From positions 124,001-188,000 of the forward strand of contig NZ_FOKY01000001.1 in the NCBI RefSeq assembly GCF_900112165.1: 64,000 bases of DNA, read 5' to 3'. A program made the position numbers and the translations under genes. Positions 1 to 7,631 of the stretch are shown here, piece after piece; the first letter of the stretch is position 1, and the number at the start of each line of letters is the position of its first letter. The stretch is from Brevinema andersonii. Its GTDB lineage: Bacteria; Spirochaetota; Brevinematia; Brevinematales; Brevinemataceae. Below the pieces are notes generated by a model. That model was not told the origin of the DNA, did not search any database, and saw only the letters and a list, made by a program, of their open reading frames with translations.

Positions 1-667
1 AAATTTTGCCCATATTGCCATAGGATTCTTCACGACTGCCCGGCAACAATGCAACAATAGGCAATTTCGAAGAAAAAGTAGGAGTATTACGATCTAACAA
101 ATCCTGCATCAGATTGCCACAATAATAGGCAGAAATACCGCTTTCTTTGAGATCTTGAGTGGTAATTTCATCACGCGCAAAGACTGTTGCCGCATATTTT
201 TTGATATATTTTTTCTCAATTCTGAAATGCGATTGGATATAATCGGATTTTGCTGTAGGAATAAAGACCAATGGGACATCATAAGTTCGAAGCGCGGGAA
301 TAGCTGTTACCATCAGAAGAAAATCGCCAACGGCTATTACCAGTTCCATACCGTTACTACCCCAATTTTTAATAAAACGGGCCAATTTGAAAGGCGTAAA
401 TAAAGCTCCTACTTTGACATCAGAGAAAAATCCTCTCCAAGATCGGGTCGGAAAGCCACCCGATGGAGTCATGCCTCCTGAAAAAAAAGTCGGAAACTGA
501 GCATCATGAAACCACTTACCAGAACTTACCAACGATCCGCCTACAAACATAAATTCCTGATACAAATTAAGCTCTTTAAGCCGTGTACGCATAGCTTTCA
601 TAAGAACAACGGCCATCATTTCTTCGGCATAACCGTTAGCGATTATACAGATAATTCGCTTATTCAC
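1..667 (-). CDS. LpxB-related glycosyltransferase (lipid-A-disaccharide synthase-related), 3' end cut by window
   Basis: About 222 residues are visible, read from a GTG at 665-667; GGAG lies five bases before it. The rest of the gene is beyond base 1. The reading frame is absent from simple ATG-based calls but is open throughout. The protein has the start of an LpxB/GT19-like fold: an N-terminal segment with IIANGYAEE, a central SGGMTPSGG stretch, and the family-typical LPGSREE about 15 residues before the window edge. The similarity is to the LpxB-related group rather than to true lipid A disaccharide synthase, so the acceptor is unknown. It is the last visible gene of the murE-sugar operon, 64 bases after the GT4 gene. 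The likely role is in a glycolipid or lipid-linked glycan (inference). Confidence 0.6.
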   Translation of the reverse strand, partial: MNKRIICIIANGYAEEMMAVVLMKAMRTRLKELNLYQEFMFVGGSLVSSGKWFHDAQFPTFFSGGMTPSGGFPTRSWRGFFSDVKVGALFTPFKLARFIKNWGSNGMELVIAVGDFLLMVTAIPALRTYDVPLVFIPTAKSDYIQSHFRIEKKYIKKYAATVFARDEITTQDLKESGISAYYCGNLMQDLLDRNTPTFSSKLPIVALLPGSREESYGNMGKI

Positions 668-731
668 AATGACTCCTCATCAATAATTTTTATTATAACT
701 TATCATAAAAATTTCCGCAAGAAGACCGAAT

Positions 732-1772
732 TTAGGAAAATTTTTCTAATTCATGCATTAAAAGGTCAAGCGAGATCTCTTTATTAAAAATTTTTGCACG
801 AATTTTGCCTTTTTCCGCGAGTTCCTGACGTAACCTAGAATTTTCCAGCATAAGTCGCATTTTTTGAGCAATATCATCAATATCATAAGGATCCGCATAC
901 AAAACCGCATCCCCGCAAACCTCTCTATGCGCAGGAATATCCGATACCAATACAGGACATCCCAATGCCATTGCTTCGAGTGGAGGCAAACCAAACCCTT
1001 CATAAAACGACAAACTGCAGAAAAAAAGTGCATTCCGGTACAAGGAAACTAGTTGTTGATCATTCATGCGACCCAAAAATTGAATACATGGATCAATATA
1101 CTTATTATCAACAGAGGCAAAATGATGAGTTGCACCTCCAGCAAGCTTTAGAGTCACATTGGTTTTTTGCTGAGAAAACGCTTTTAGCAAACTGGAATAG
1201 TTTTTTCTAGGCTCTATACTGGCAACCGACAGAATATATTTTTTTTTCTCAGCAATAGGCCTTTGAATTTCACTTGAAAAAATACTATCAAGCCACAATG
1301 GCAGCACAAGTATTCGCTCTGAATCCACACCAAAACAGTTGATAATTTCATCTTTGGAAAACTGGCTGACCGTCATAAGAAAACGGGCCCTTTTAACAAT
1401 CTGAGGAATAAGCACACGGTAGTAAAAAGCAAACGACCGCGAAAACCATTCTGGTTGACGCATGAACGCAGCATCATGGATCATCACTGCTTGATTCTTC
1501 ACAAAAATCGGAGCTGTATTCCCAAAATTAAGGAGAAAATCACATTTTTTCAGTGTCAATGGCAATTTAATCTGTTCCCAAAATAAAGAATAAGGTTTCA
1601 AAGCAGGTAATACCCGCAAAGGAAGCAGACTATCCTCAGATCCTCTGAAAGGGGGTGTAAACACCTGAAGATCAACAACTCTACCTGCAAGTTCCTTTGT
1701 AAAATTCATCGCAACACGCTGAACTCCTGTTATATTTTGAGTTAAGAAGCGGCCATTGACAACTAGGTGCAT
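732..1772 (-). CDS. GT4-family (GT-B fold) glycosyltransferase
   Basis: This 346-residue protein fits the retaining GT4 family, which moves a sugar from a nucleotide-sugar donor. The C-terminal donor site shows SVASIEPRKN (about 182-191) and the diagnostic EGFGLPPLE (258-266), followed by GCPVLVSDIPAHREV. There is no signal peptide or membrane segment, so it probably acts at the inner face of the membrane. I chose the ATG at 1770-1772 because GGAGGG sits just before it; an upstream in-frame start would add eight residues and lacks a site. The start overlaps the end of the aminotransferase by 10 bases, so the two are probably translationally coupled. Donor and acceptor cannot be told; the neighbours suggest an amino-deoxy sugar. 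Confidence 0.85.
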   Translation of the reverse strand: MHLVVNGRFLTQNITGVQRVAMNFTKELAGRVVDLQVFTPPFRGSEDSLLPLRVLPALKPYSLFWEQIKLPLTLKKCDFLLNFGNTAPIFVKNQAVMIHDAAFMRQPEWFSRSFAFYYRVLIPQIVKRARFLMTVSQFSKDEIINCFGVDSERILVLPLWLDSIFSSEIQRPIAEKKKYILSVASIEPRKNYSSLLKAFSQQKTNVTLKLAGGATHHFASVDNKYIDPCIQFLGRMNDQQLVSLYRNALFFCSLSFYEGFGLPPLEAMALGCPVLVSDIPAHREVCGDAVLYADPYDIDDIAQKMRLMLENSRLRQELAEKGKIRAKIFNKEISLDLLMHELEKFS

Positions 1773-2944
1773 ATTCCCTCCATGACTGTACCACACACAC
1801 GTGCAACCATTTCAGGAGTAAGTAAAGTATGCAATGGTAATGAAATTTCATTTTGATAAACGGAAAAAGAGTTAGGACAATAAGCTTCGGAATCATAGAA
1901 AGATATTGCGCTCATCAAAGTGAGAGGTTTGTAGTGGACGTTAACTGACACTCCACAATCAAAACAATATCGCATTAATCGATTACGTTGATACTCATCG
2001 AAACCATTAATTCGCAGCGGAAATAAATGCGCCGCATGATCGGGCCTAAATTCTGGAAGCATAAACTGCTCTTTATTTTTGAAATAATCAAAATAAGCAG
2101 CAAAAATTTGACGGCGTTTAGGAAGAATATTGGTTTCATAGCGCCGAAACTGCGATAACCCCAATGCTGCCGTTATATCAGGCATATTCATTTTATACCC
2201 TGGCATACGGATATCATATTCCCAAGACCCATCTAAAAATTTTTCACGAGCAGATCGATCCTGCCCATGCAATGCATAAGTCTTCAGCATAGAATAAAAT
2301 TCATCATCAATTTGTTCGTCACCAAACGAGTAAAAGCTTAATGCTCCACCTTCGGAAGTCGTTAAATTTTTCACTGCATGAAATGAAAATACACGCATAT
2401 CCGCAAAATCATGCCGCCCCTGATCCAGTGCACCTAATGAATGTGCAGAATCCGTCAGCACAAGAATTCTGCCTAAAGCTTCTTGATAACGGTTAACTGG
2501 CTGGATTTTTTGTGCACAAGCTAGAGCATTTATTTTAGGATAATCCGGCAAAGCTCCTCCAAAATCAACAGGAATAATCGCCTTAGTATTTTGCGTAATT
2601 TTCTGCGCTACAGATTCCGGATCGATAAAAAAACTATTTTCACCAACATCTGCAAATACAACCTTTGCGCCGGTATGTTTAATAGCATTTGCAGTAGCTG
2701 CAAAAGTATAAGGAGTAGTAATAACTTCGTCACCAGAGCCAATACCATAAGCTTTGAGTGCTAAAAAAAGACCAGAAGTTGCAGAGTTGAGTAGAAGCGT
2801 ATAACGTGCATTTAAATAATTATTGAGATGCGAAGAGAATTCATTACAAACAGCTCCAGATGTAATCCAACCTGACCTCAACACACGGACAACAGCATTA
2901 ATATCGTCTTCAGAAAGATCAGGAGGTGCAAATTCTATTTTCAT
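1763..2944 (-). CDS. DegT/DnrJ/EryC1/StrS-type PLP sugar aminotransferase
   Basis: This 393-residue protein belongs to the PLP-dependent sugar aminotransferases (ArnB/PseC/WecE type), which convert a 4-keto sugar nucleotide to its 4-amino form. The N-terminus FAPPDLSEDDINAVVRVL and SGWITSG are typical. SATSGLFLAL (54-63) contacts the cofactor phosphate, D165 in LTDSAHS pairs with the PLP ring nitrogen, and K192 in FSFHAVKN is the expected Schiff-base lysine. The start ATGA overlaps the stop of the dehydratase gene by four bases (2941-2944). Together with that dehydratase it would make a UDP-4-amino-4,6-dideoxy-hexose. The exact sugar product is inferred, not shown. Confidence 0.88.
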   Translation of the reverse strand: MKIEFAPPDLSEDDINAVVRVLRSGWITSGAVCNEFSSHLNNYLNARYTLLLNSATSGLFLALKAYGIGSGDEVITTPYTFAATANAIKHTGAKVVFADVGENSFFIDPESVAQKITQNTKAIIPVDFGGALPDYPKINALACAQKIQPVNRYQEALGRILVLTDSAHSLGALDQGRHDFADMRVFSFHAVKNLTTSEGGALSFYSFGDEQIDDEFYSMLKTYALHGQDRSAREKFLDGSWEYDIRMPGYKMNMPDITAALGLSQFRRYETNILPKRRQIFAAYFDYFKNKEQFMLPEFRPDHAAHLFPLRINGFDEYQRNRLMRYCFDCGVSVNVHYKPLTLMSAISFYDSEAYCPNSFSVYQNEISLPLHTLLTPEMVARVCGTVMEGICT

Positions 2945-4215
2945 ATATTCATGCCTGCATAATGAGAAATATACTTATTAAAAAGTGCAAAAATTTCTTC
3001 TTTCGAGCCAAATGACGCAGCATCTACAAACTCAGCATAAAGTAGATTTATTTCCTTCTCGGACCAAATGGAACCTGAATCTTCTAAAATCAACAGTTTT
3101 TCATGAGGCGAAGCTAAAATTTTTTCAAAAGAATGAATCAGTTCTTCGGAAAATTTTTCGCCACCGCGATTGCCGATCACATTAACACAGCTTTGTGAAG
3201 GCTCTACTCCGTAATAAGCACAGAGTTTTTCAAGGAGCTCGCCCAACGCAATAGGAACTCCCATATCAAAAGAAAACAAATTCCCATAATCCATAGTTCC
3301 CGCCAACAGCACCAAACGAACCGCTTCATGAATAGACATAAAATAACGCACCATATTTTTATCAGTAATTGTAAGAGGCCGATTATGCGCAATTTGTTCT
3401 AGAAACGTAGGAACAACACTACCCGTCGATCCGAAAACATTCCCAAACCTCACCGTTGCAAATCGGCAATCAGGAATCAGAGCATCCATGGATAAACATA
3501 TTTTTTCGGCAATGCGTTTAGACGCCCCTAACGCTGATACTGGATTGACAGCTTTATCAGTAGAAACGAGCACAAAACGTTCAACTTTCCATTCAGCAGC
3601 AAGAGATACCAACTTTTTTGTACCAAGAATATTGGTTTTAACAGCTTCTTCGGGATACATCTCAAGAATAGGAACATGCTTATGGGCAGCAGCATGAAAA
3701 ATGGTATTAGGCTTGTGCTCGAGAAAAACCCGTCGCAACTTTTCTTCATCACGAACGTCACCCAGCACAGCCTTAAAATTTCTATGATGACCATGCTTCT
3801 TGATCAACTCATTAATGGAGTTTTCGCCATGCCCAAAAGCAATGACCTGCTTGATTGGCAGGCTCAAAAGATGCGCAACAATTTCCGAACCGATATAGCC
3901 TTCGCCGCCCGTGACTAGAATAACCCGATTTCGATAAAAAGACTCCAAAACAGACTGATCAACAGGTGTCTCCGGCCGCGAAACAATATCCTTAAATTCC
4001 GGAGGAGACGCTATGGCATTCTGCCTAATCAAATCACCAAGGCTCAGCATACGAAATTCTGTTTCGGGGAGTTTTTCAATTTCTTCAGGAGACAACGGTG
4101 CTGACAACAAGCAAATCTTTGTATCAGATTCTGTTAGTTTAATTAAATCTTCGGCATTTTTCAGCCCATGAAGCGCCAAAGTACTTTGCACATCAGAAGT
4201 TATAAGAATTTTCAT
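2941..4215 (-). CDS. CapD/FlaA1-type UDP-N-acetylglucosamine 4,6-dehydratase (short soluble form)
   Basis: This 424-residue SDR-family protein has the NAD(P)-binding TGGEGYIGS at 102-110, an FHAAAHKHVP motif near 173-182 and STDKAVNP at 218-225. The active-site lysine is K233 in ALGASKR; the usual YxxxK tyrosine is replaced by leucine, as CapD/WbpM-type enzymes replace it with methionine. The long CapD form carries four N-terminal membrane helices; here there is only about a 95-residue soluble N-terminal segment. The ATG at 4213-4215 overlaps the murE stop as ATGA and has AGAGGGTGG in front; a longer in-frame start 12 codons upstream lies inside murE. The product would be a 4-keto-6-deoxy UDP-sugar that feeds the next gene. 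Confidence 0.85.
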   Translation of the reverse strand: MKILITSDVQSTLALHGLKNAEDLIKLTESDTKICLLSAPLSPEEIEKLPETEFRMLSLGDLIRQNAIASPPEFKDIVSRPETPVDQSVLESFYRNRVILVTGGEGYIGSEIVAHLLSLPIKQVIAFGHGENSINELIKKHGHHRNFKAVLGDVRDEEKLRRVFLEHKPNTIFHAAAHKHVPILEMYPEEAVKTNILGTKKLVSLAAEWKVERFVLVSTDKAVNPVSALGASKRIAEKICLSMDALIPDCRFATVRFGNVFGSTGSVVPTFLEQIAHNRPLTITDKNMVRYFMSIHEAVRLVLLAGTMDYGNLFSFDMGVPIALGELLEKLCAYYGVEPSQSCVNVIGNRGGEKFSEELIHSFEKILASPHEKLLILEDSGSIWSEKEINLLYAEFVDAASFGSKEEIFALFNKYISHYAGMNI

Positions 4216-5675
4216 AATCCACCCTCTCTGCCCCATAAATTCTGAATACATTGTTCGTCCGAAAAATAAATCTTTTCAGTACCGATAATTTGATATTTTT
4301 CATGTCCTTTTCCTGCAACTAGCACAATATCACCAGGTTCGGCTAAACTATATGCCAAATGAACTGCTTTAGCTCTATCAGGTTCGACATAAAGATTCTG
4401 TCGCATTTTAGGAAATCCTCCTAAAATATCATCGATAATCGATTGGGGATCTTCTGTACGGGGATTATCAGATGTAACTATAATAGCATCCGATTCTAAA
4501 ACTGCTTGTGCCATCAGTGGACGTTTAGTTTTATCACGGTCGCCGCCTGACCCGAAAACCGTAATTAGACGGGTATCTTCTGTTTGAACCATTTTTAACA
4601 CAGCAACCGCTTGTTTCAATGCATCCGGTGTATGAGCATAATCAACAACAAATACAACACGATCCGGAGCAGTTAATTTTTGCATTCTGCCAGGCACTTG
4701 TACAGACTCAAGAGCTTCAGCAGCTTGGTTGAATTGCAAATATTTCAATACAGCATAAGCAGCTAAAGTATTGTATACATTAACAAGTCCTGGAATCGAA
4801 GTGGATAATGTTTCACCAGAAACTTCAAAACGCGAACCTTGTGCAGAAATTTCATAAACCAAAGCGTTCAGCGAACCTGCATTTTCCAGAGAAAAAGATT
4901 CTGATGGCACGCCGCGCTCGCCTAGCACCTGCAAAATTTGCTGTCCGTAGGGACAATCAGCATTAATAAAAGCTTTTTTATTTTTTTTCGGCGATGGACC
5001 AAGAATATCAGTGAAAAATCGCCGTTTCGCCAAAAAATAATCTTCTATTGTTTCGTGAAAATCCAAATGGTCCTGGGTGAGGTTGGTGAAAATAGCACAG
5101 TCAAATGCCAAACCCTCAACACGGCCTAAACTTAAGGCATGTGAAGACACTTCCATAATAACAAACTTTATCTGCGAATCTTCTGCAGACTTAAGCATCC
5201 GTACTAAAGTCAAAAGATCAGGAGTAGTATTGAGAGCAGGCAAACTTTCCAAACCAATACGCCACTCCGTAGTTCCGAAAAAAGCGGTTTGTTCGCCTAA
5301 ATTCCGAAGAGCTGTATCGATTAGTGTTGCAGTGGTAGTTTTTCCATTGGTACCTGTCACACCGATCAGACAGAGTTTACGGTCGGGGTAAGCATAAAAT
5401 TCTAGTACCAAACGGGATAATTCTTTTGGAAGGTTGTCAGAACCAAAAAACAGAGCATCTGGAAACTGATCAGCAAATTCTTGTTTTCTGCTGTCAGACA
5501 CCACAAAATAACGGCATCCGCGCCTGTAAGCATCAGGCACAAAAACATGCAGATCCTTTTCAAAACCAGCATATGCTACAAAAAGTACACCAACTTCTGC
5601 GTTTCTGGAGTCATTTTCTATTGACAGAATCTCAGTATCATAGGGAGCGTCAGAAAAAAAATCATGTAATCTCAT
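4212..5675 (-). CDS. murE: UDP-N-acetylmuramoyl-L-alanyl-D-glutamate--diamino acid ligase
   Basis: MurE adds the third residue to the peptidoglycan stem peptide in the cytoplasm, using ATP. At 487 residues it is the normal length. The ATP loop GTNGKTT is at 108-114, the Mur-ligase lysine region FLAKRRFF lies in the middle domain, VDYAHTPDAL marks the C-terminal domain, and GKGHE is at 455-459. The substrate-selecting loop reads DNPR (403-406), the form associated with meso-diaminopimelate enzymes; Treponema and Borrelia use L-ornithine, so the diamino acid here is worth testing. GAGGAATA precedes the ATG. It is the first gene of the envelope operon and is driven by the promoter at 5697-5725. 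Confidence 0.95.
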   Translation of the reverse strand: MRLHDFFSDAPYDTEILSIENDSRNAEVGVLFVAYAGFEKDLHVFVPDAYRRGCRYFVVSDSRKQEFADQFPDALFFGSDNLPKELSRLVLEFYAYPDRKLCLIGVTGTNGKTTTATLIDTALRNLGEQTAFFGTTEWRIGLESLPALNTTPDLLTLVRMLKSAEDSQIKFVIMEVSSHALSLGRVEGLAFDCAIFTNLTQDHLDFHETIEDYFLAKRRFFTDILGPSPKKNKKAFINADCPYGQQILQVLGERGVPSESFSLENAGSLNALVYEISAQGSRFEVSGETLSTSIPGLVNVYNTLAAYAVLKYLQFNQAAEALESVQVPGRMQKLTAPDRVVFVVDYAHTPDALKQAVAVLKMVQTEDTRLITVFGSGGDRDKTKRPLMAQAVLESDAIIVTSDNPRTEDPQSIIDDILGGFPKMRQNLYVEPDRAKAVHLAYSLAEPGDIVLVAGKGHEKYQIIGTEKIYFSDEQCIQNLWGREGGL

Positions 5676-5696
5676 TATTCCTCACAGTTCTTTCAT

Positions 5697-5725
5697 ATTA
5701 TAATTTATAATTAGCAATAGTGCAA
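5697..5725 (-). promoter_or_regulatory. Sigma-70 promoter of the murE operon
   Basis: On the minus strand TTGCAC (5720-5725) is followed by a 17-base spacer and a perfect TATAAT (5697-5702), about 22 bases before the murE start. It is back to back with the ruvB promoter; the two -35 boxes are five bases apart. Confidence 0.75.
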
Positions 5726-5730
5726 GACAG

Positions 5731-5759
5731 TTGACAAAAATATCCTCTAGCCTTAGAAT
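5731..5759 (+). promoter_or_regulatory. Sigma-70 promoter of ruvB
   Basis: TTGACA (5731-5736), a 17-base spacer and TAGAAT (5754-5759) lie 27 bases before the ruvB start. The match is near-consensus and the position is right for a short leader. Confidence 0.75.
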
Positions 5760-5786
5760 ATAGGAGATTAAATTCAAGGATACGGA

Positions 5787-6824
5787 ATGATAAAAGAAAG
5801 CATGGTCAACCCTCTAAAGAACGACGGTGACAATGACGACTCTCTACGCCCTAGAAAACTTGATGATTTTATTGGTCAGACAAAGCTCAAAGGTAATTTG
5901 AGTGTGTATATTGAAGCCTCAAAAAAACGAAAAAGCTCTCTTGATCATGTTTTGCTGTATGGGCCTCCGGGCTTGGGGAAAACAACGCTCAGCCATATTA
6001 TTGCTGAGGAGCTTCAGGCTCCGATCCGGGTTACTTCGGCACCAACACTAGAAAAACAAGGCGACCTAATGGCGTTACTAACCACACTTCAAGAGGGTGA
6101 AGTATTATTTATTGATGAAATTCACCGTCTGCGCAAAACACTCGAAGAAATTCTCTACTCGGCAATGGAAGATTTCAAAGTGGATATCATCATTGGTGAA
6201 GGCACCGGCGCTAAAACTTTATCATTTGCTTTGCCGAGATTTACTCTCGTAGGAGCAACAACTCGAGCAGGATCGCTTTCGGCTCCTCTGCGGTCGCGTT
6301 TCGGAATTATCGAACGAATGGAATTTTATTCTATTGAGGAGCTATCTCAAGTTATTACTCGTTCTGCAGGGATTCTTGATATAGGAATTGACGAGTCAGG
6401 GGCTCAGGAGCTTGCTCGACGGTCACGTGGTACTCCTCGTATTGCCAACAGGCTTTTGAAACGCATTGCCGATTTTGCCTTAGTGGAAGATTTAGCTATT
6501 GTGCATGATATTTTCATTCATAAAACCCTTGAAAAACTTGAAATAGACAAAGAAGGCCTAGATGCACTTGACAGAAAGCTTCTACAAATTATCATCGAAT
6601 ATTATCAGGGCGGTCCCGTAGGTATATCGGCTTTAGCAGCAACACTCAACGAAGAAATTGAAACCCTTGAAGATGTTATTGAACCCTATCTTATCCAAAA
6701 TGGCTTTGTTCAACGGACGCCGCGGGGACGTATGGCCTCCCATAAAGCTTATGAGCACCTTGGGCAAAAAAATCCAGCACCCCCTACGGAAATTAATAGC
6801 TTATTTAGAGACCCAACAGATTAA
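5787..6824 (+). CDS. ruvB: Holliday junction branch-migration ATPase RuvB
   Basis: RuvB is the hexameric AAA+ motor that drives branch migration at Holliday junctions with RuvA. The 345-residue protein has Walker [10 protein letters not shown] (59-67), Walker B DEIH (110-113), sensor 1 GATTRAG (156-162), the arginine-finger region RSRFG (169-173), and the winged-helix C-terminus with QRTPRGR. AAGGA six bases upstream supports the ATG at 5787; a second ATG five codons in is less likely. ruvA and ruvC are not beside it. It has its own promoter divergent from murE and seems to be monocistronic: the next gene, rpsD, has a separate promoter. Confidence 0.97.
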   Translation: MIKESMVNPLKNDGDNDDSLRPRKLDDFIGQTKLKGNLSVYIEASKKRKSSLDHVLLYGPPGLGKTTLSHIIAEELQAPIRVTSAPTLEKQGDLMALLTTLQEGEVLFIDEIHRLRKTLEEILYSAMEDFKVDIIIGEGTGAKTLSFALPRFTLVGATTRAGSLSAPLRSRFGIIERMEFYSIEELSQVITRSAGILDIGIDESGAQELARRSRGTPRIANRLLKRIADFALVEDLAIVHDIFIHKTLEKLEIDKEGLDALDRKLLQIIIEYYQGGPVGISALAATLNEEIETLEDVIEPYLIQNGFVQRTPRGRMASHKAYEHLGQKNPAPPTEINSLFRDPTD

Positions 6825-6872
6825 TTTTTCTTAAAATACACAAAAATACTCAATCATTTTACAAAAATTTCC

Positions 6873-6901
6873 TTGCAAAAAGAATAAAAATACCTTATAA
6901 T
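6873..6901 (+). promoter_or_regulatory. Sigma-70 promoter of rpsD
   Basis: TTGCAA (6873-6878), a 17-base spacer and a perfect TATAAT (6896-6901) precede rpsD. The untranslated leader would be about 55 bases. Confidence 0.75.
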
Positions 6902-6962
6902 AGAAAGTATCATTAATTTTGTGCAGGCTGCGCACGAATTAAGAACTATGCAGGAGAATCTC

Positions 6963-7574
6963 ATGAGAAAAAATGGACCTAAGGTTAGAATTTCGCGCTA
7001 CTTAGGAATCGCCGTAACACGAAAAGCGGCAAAAATTATGGAAAAAAAACCTCATGCACCCGGACAAGCCGCTGCAAATAAAAAATTCCGTGGAAAAATG
7101 TCTGTTTATAAAACACAGCTTTTAGAAAAACAGAAAATACGTGCTCAATATAATATTTCTGAAAAGCATATGCGCCGCTACTATACAGAAGCTGTACGAT
7201 TAAAAGGAAATACTGTAGAATTATTAGTACAGCTTTTAGAACGTCGTTTAGATGCTTTTGTATATAGAGCAGGATTTTCTTCTTCGATATATGGAGCACG
7301 CCAAGCCGTTAATCACGGTCACTTTCTTGTTAACGGCAAAAAAGTTGATATTCCTTCATATCAAATAAAAATAGGCGATATTATTTCTCTTAAAGAAAAA
7401 AGTAAGAATAAAGAAATCTTCGTGAATGCTGTAGCTGATGGTTCGATTATCATTCCTGGATATGTTGAAAGAGATGCTACTAAAATGTCTGCACAAATGT
7501 CATACTATCCGACACGAACAGAAGTACCTGTTATTGGAGATATTCCCCTTATTATTGAGTTTTACTCACGCTAA
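6963..7574 (+). CDS. rpsD: 30S ribosomal protein S4
   Basis: S4 is a primary 16S rRNA-binding protein that nucleates the 30S body. The 203-residue product starts MRKNGPKVRISRYLG and contains the S4 RNA-binding domain (LERRLDAFVYRAGF, GARQAVNHGHFLVNGKKVDIPS). There is no N-terminal zinc-cysteine cluster, so it is the zinc-free form. I chose the ATG at 6963 because GGAG stands seven bases upstream; the open frame begins 14 codons earlier at a GTG without a site. In many bacteria rpsD sits in the alpha operon between rpsK and rpoA; here that position is empty and rpsD stands alone with its own promoter, upstream of dnaE. Autoregulation cannot be judged. Confidence 0.97.
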   Translation: MRKNGPKVRISRYLGIAVTRKAAKIMEKKPHAPGQAAANKKFRGKMSVYKTQLLEKQKIRAQYNISEKHMRRYYTEAVRLKGNTVELLVQLLERRLDAFVYRAGFSSSIYGARQAVNHGHFLVNGKKVDIPSYQIKIGDIISLKEKSKNKEIFVNAVADGSIIIPGYVERDATKMSAQMSYYPTRTEVPVIGDIPLIIEFYSR

Positions 7575-7593
7575 CCCTAAATACAATAATAGC

Positions 7594-7617
7594 AAAGGGA
7601 AGGTTCGCCTTCCCTTT
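7594..7617 (+). terminator. UUCG-capped hairpin between rpsD and dnaE
   Basis: A perfect 10-bp stem, AAAGGGAAGG with CCTTCCCTTT, encloses a TTCG tetraloop. It lies 20 bases after the rpsD stop and 14 bases before dnaE. No real T-run follows (ATTCTAGG), so it may be a leaky terminator or an RNA-stability element instead of a full stop. Confidence 0.65.
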
Positions 7618-7631
7618 ATTCTAGGAGATAT

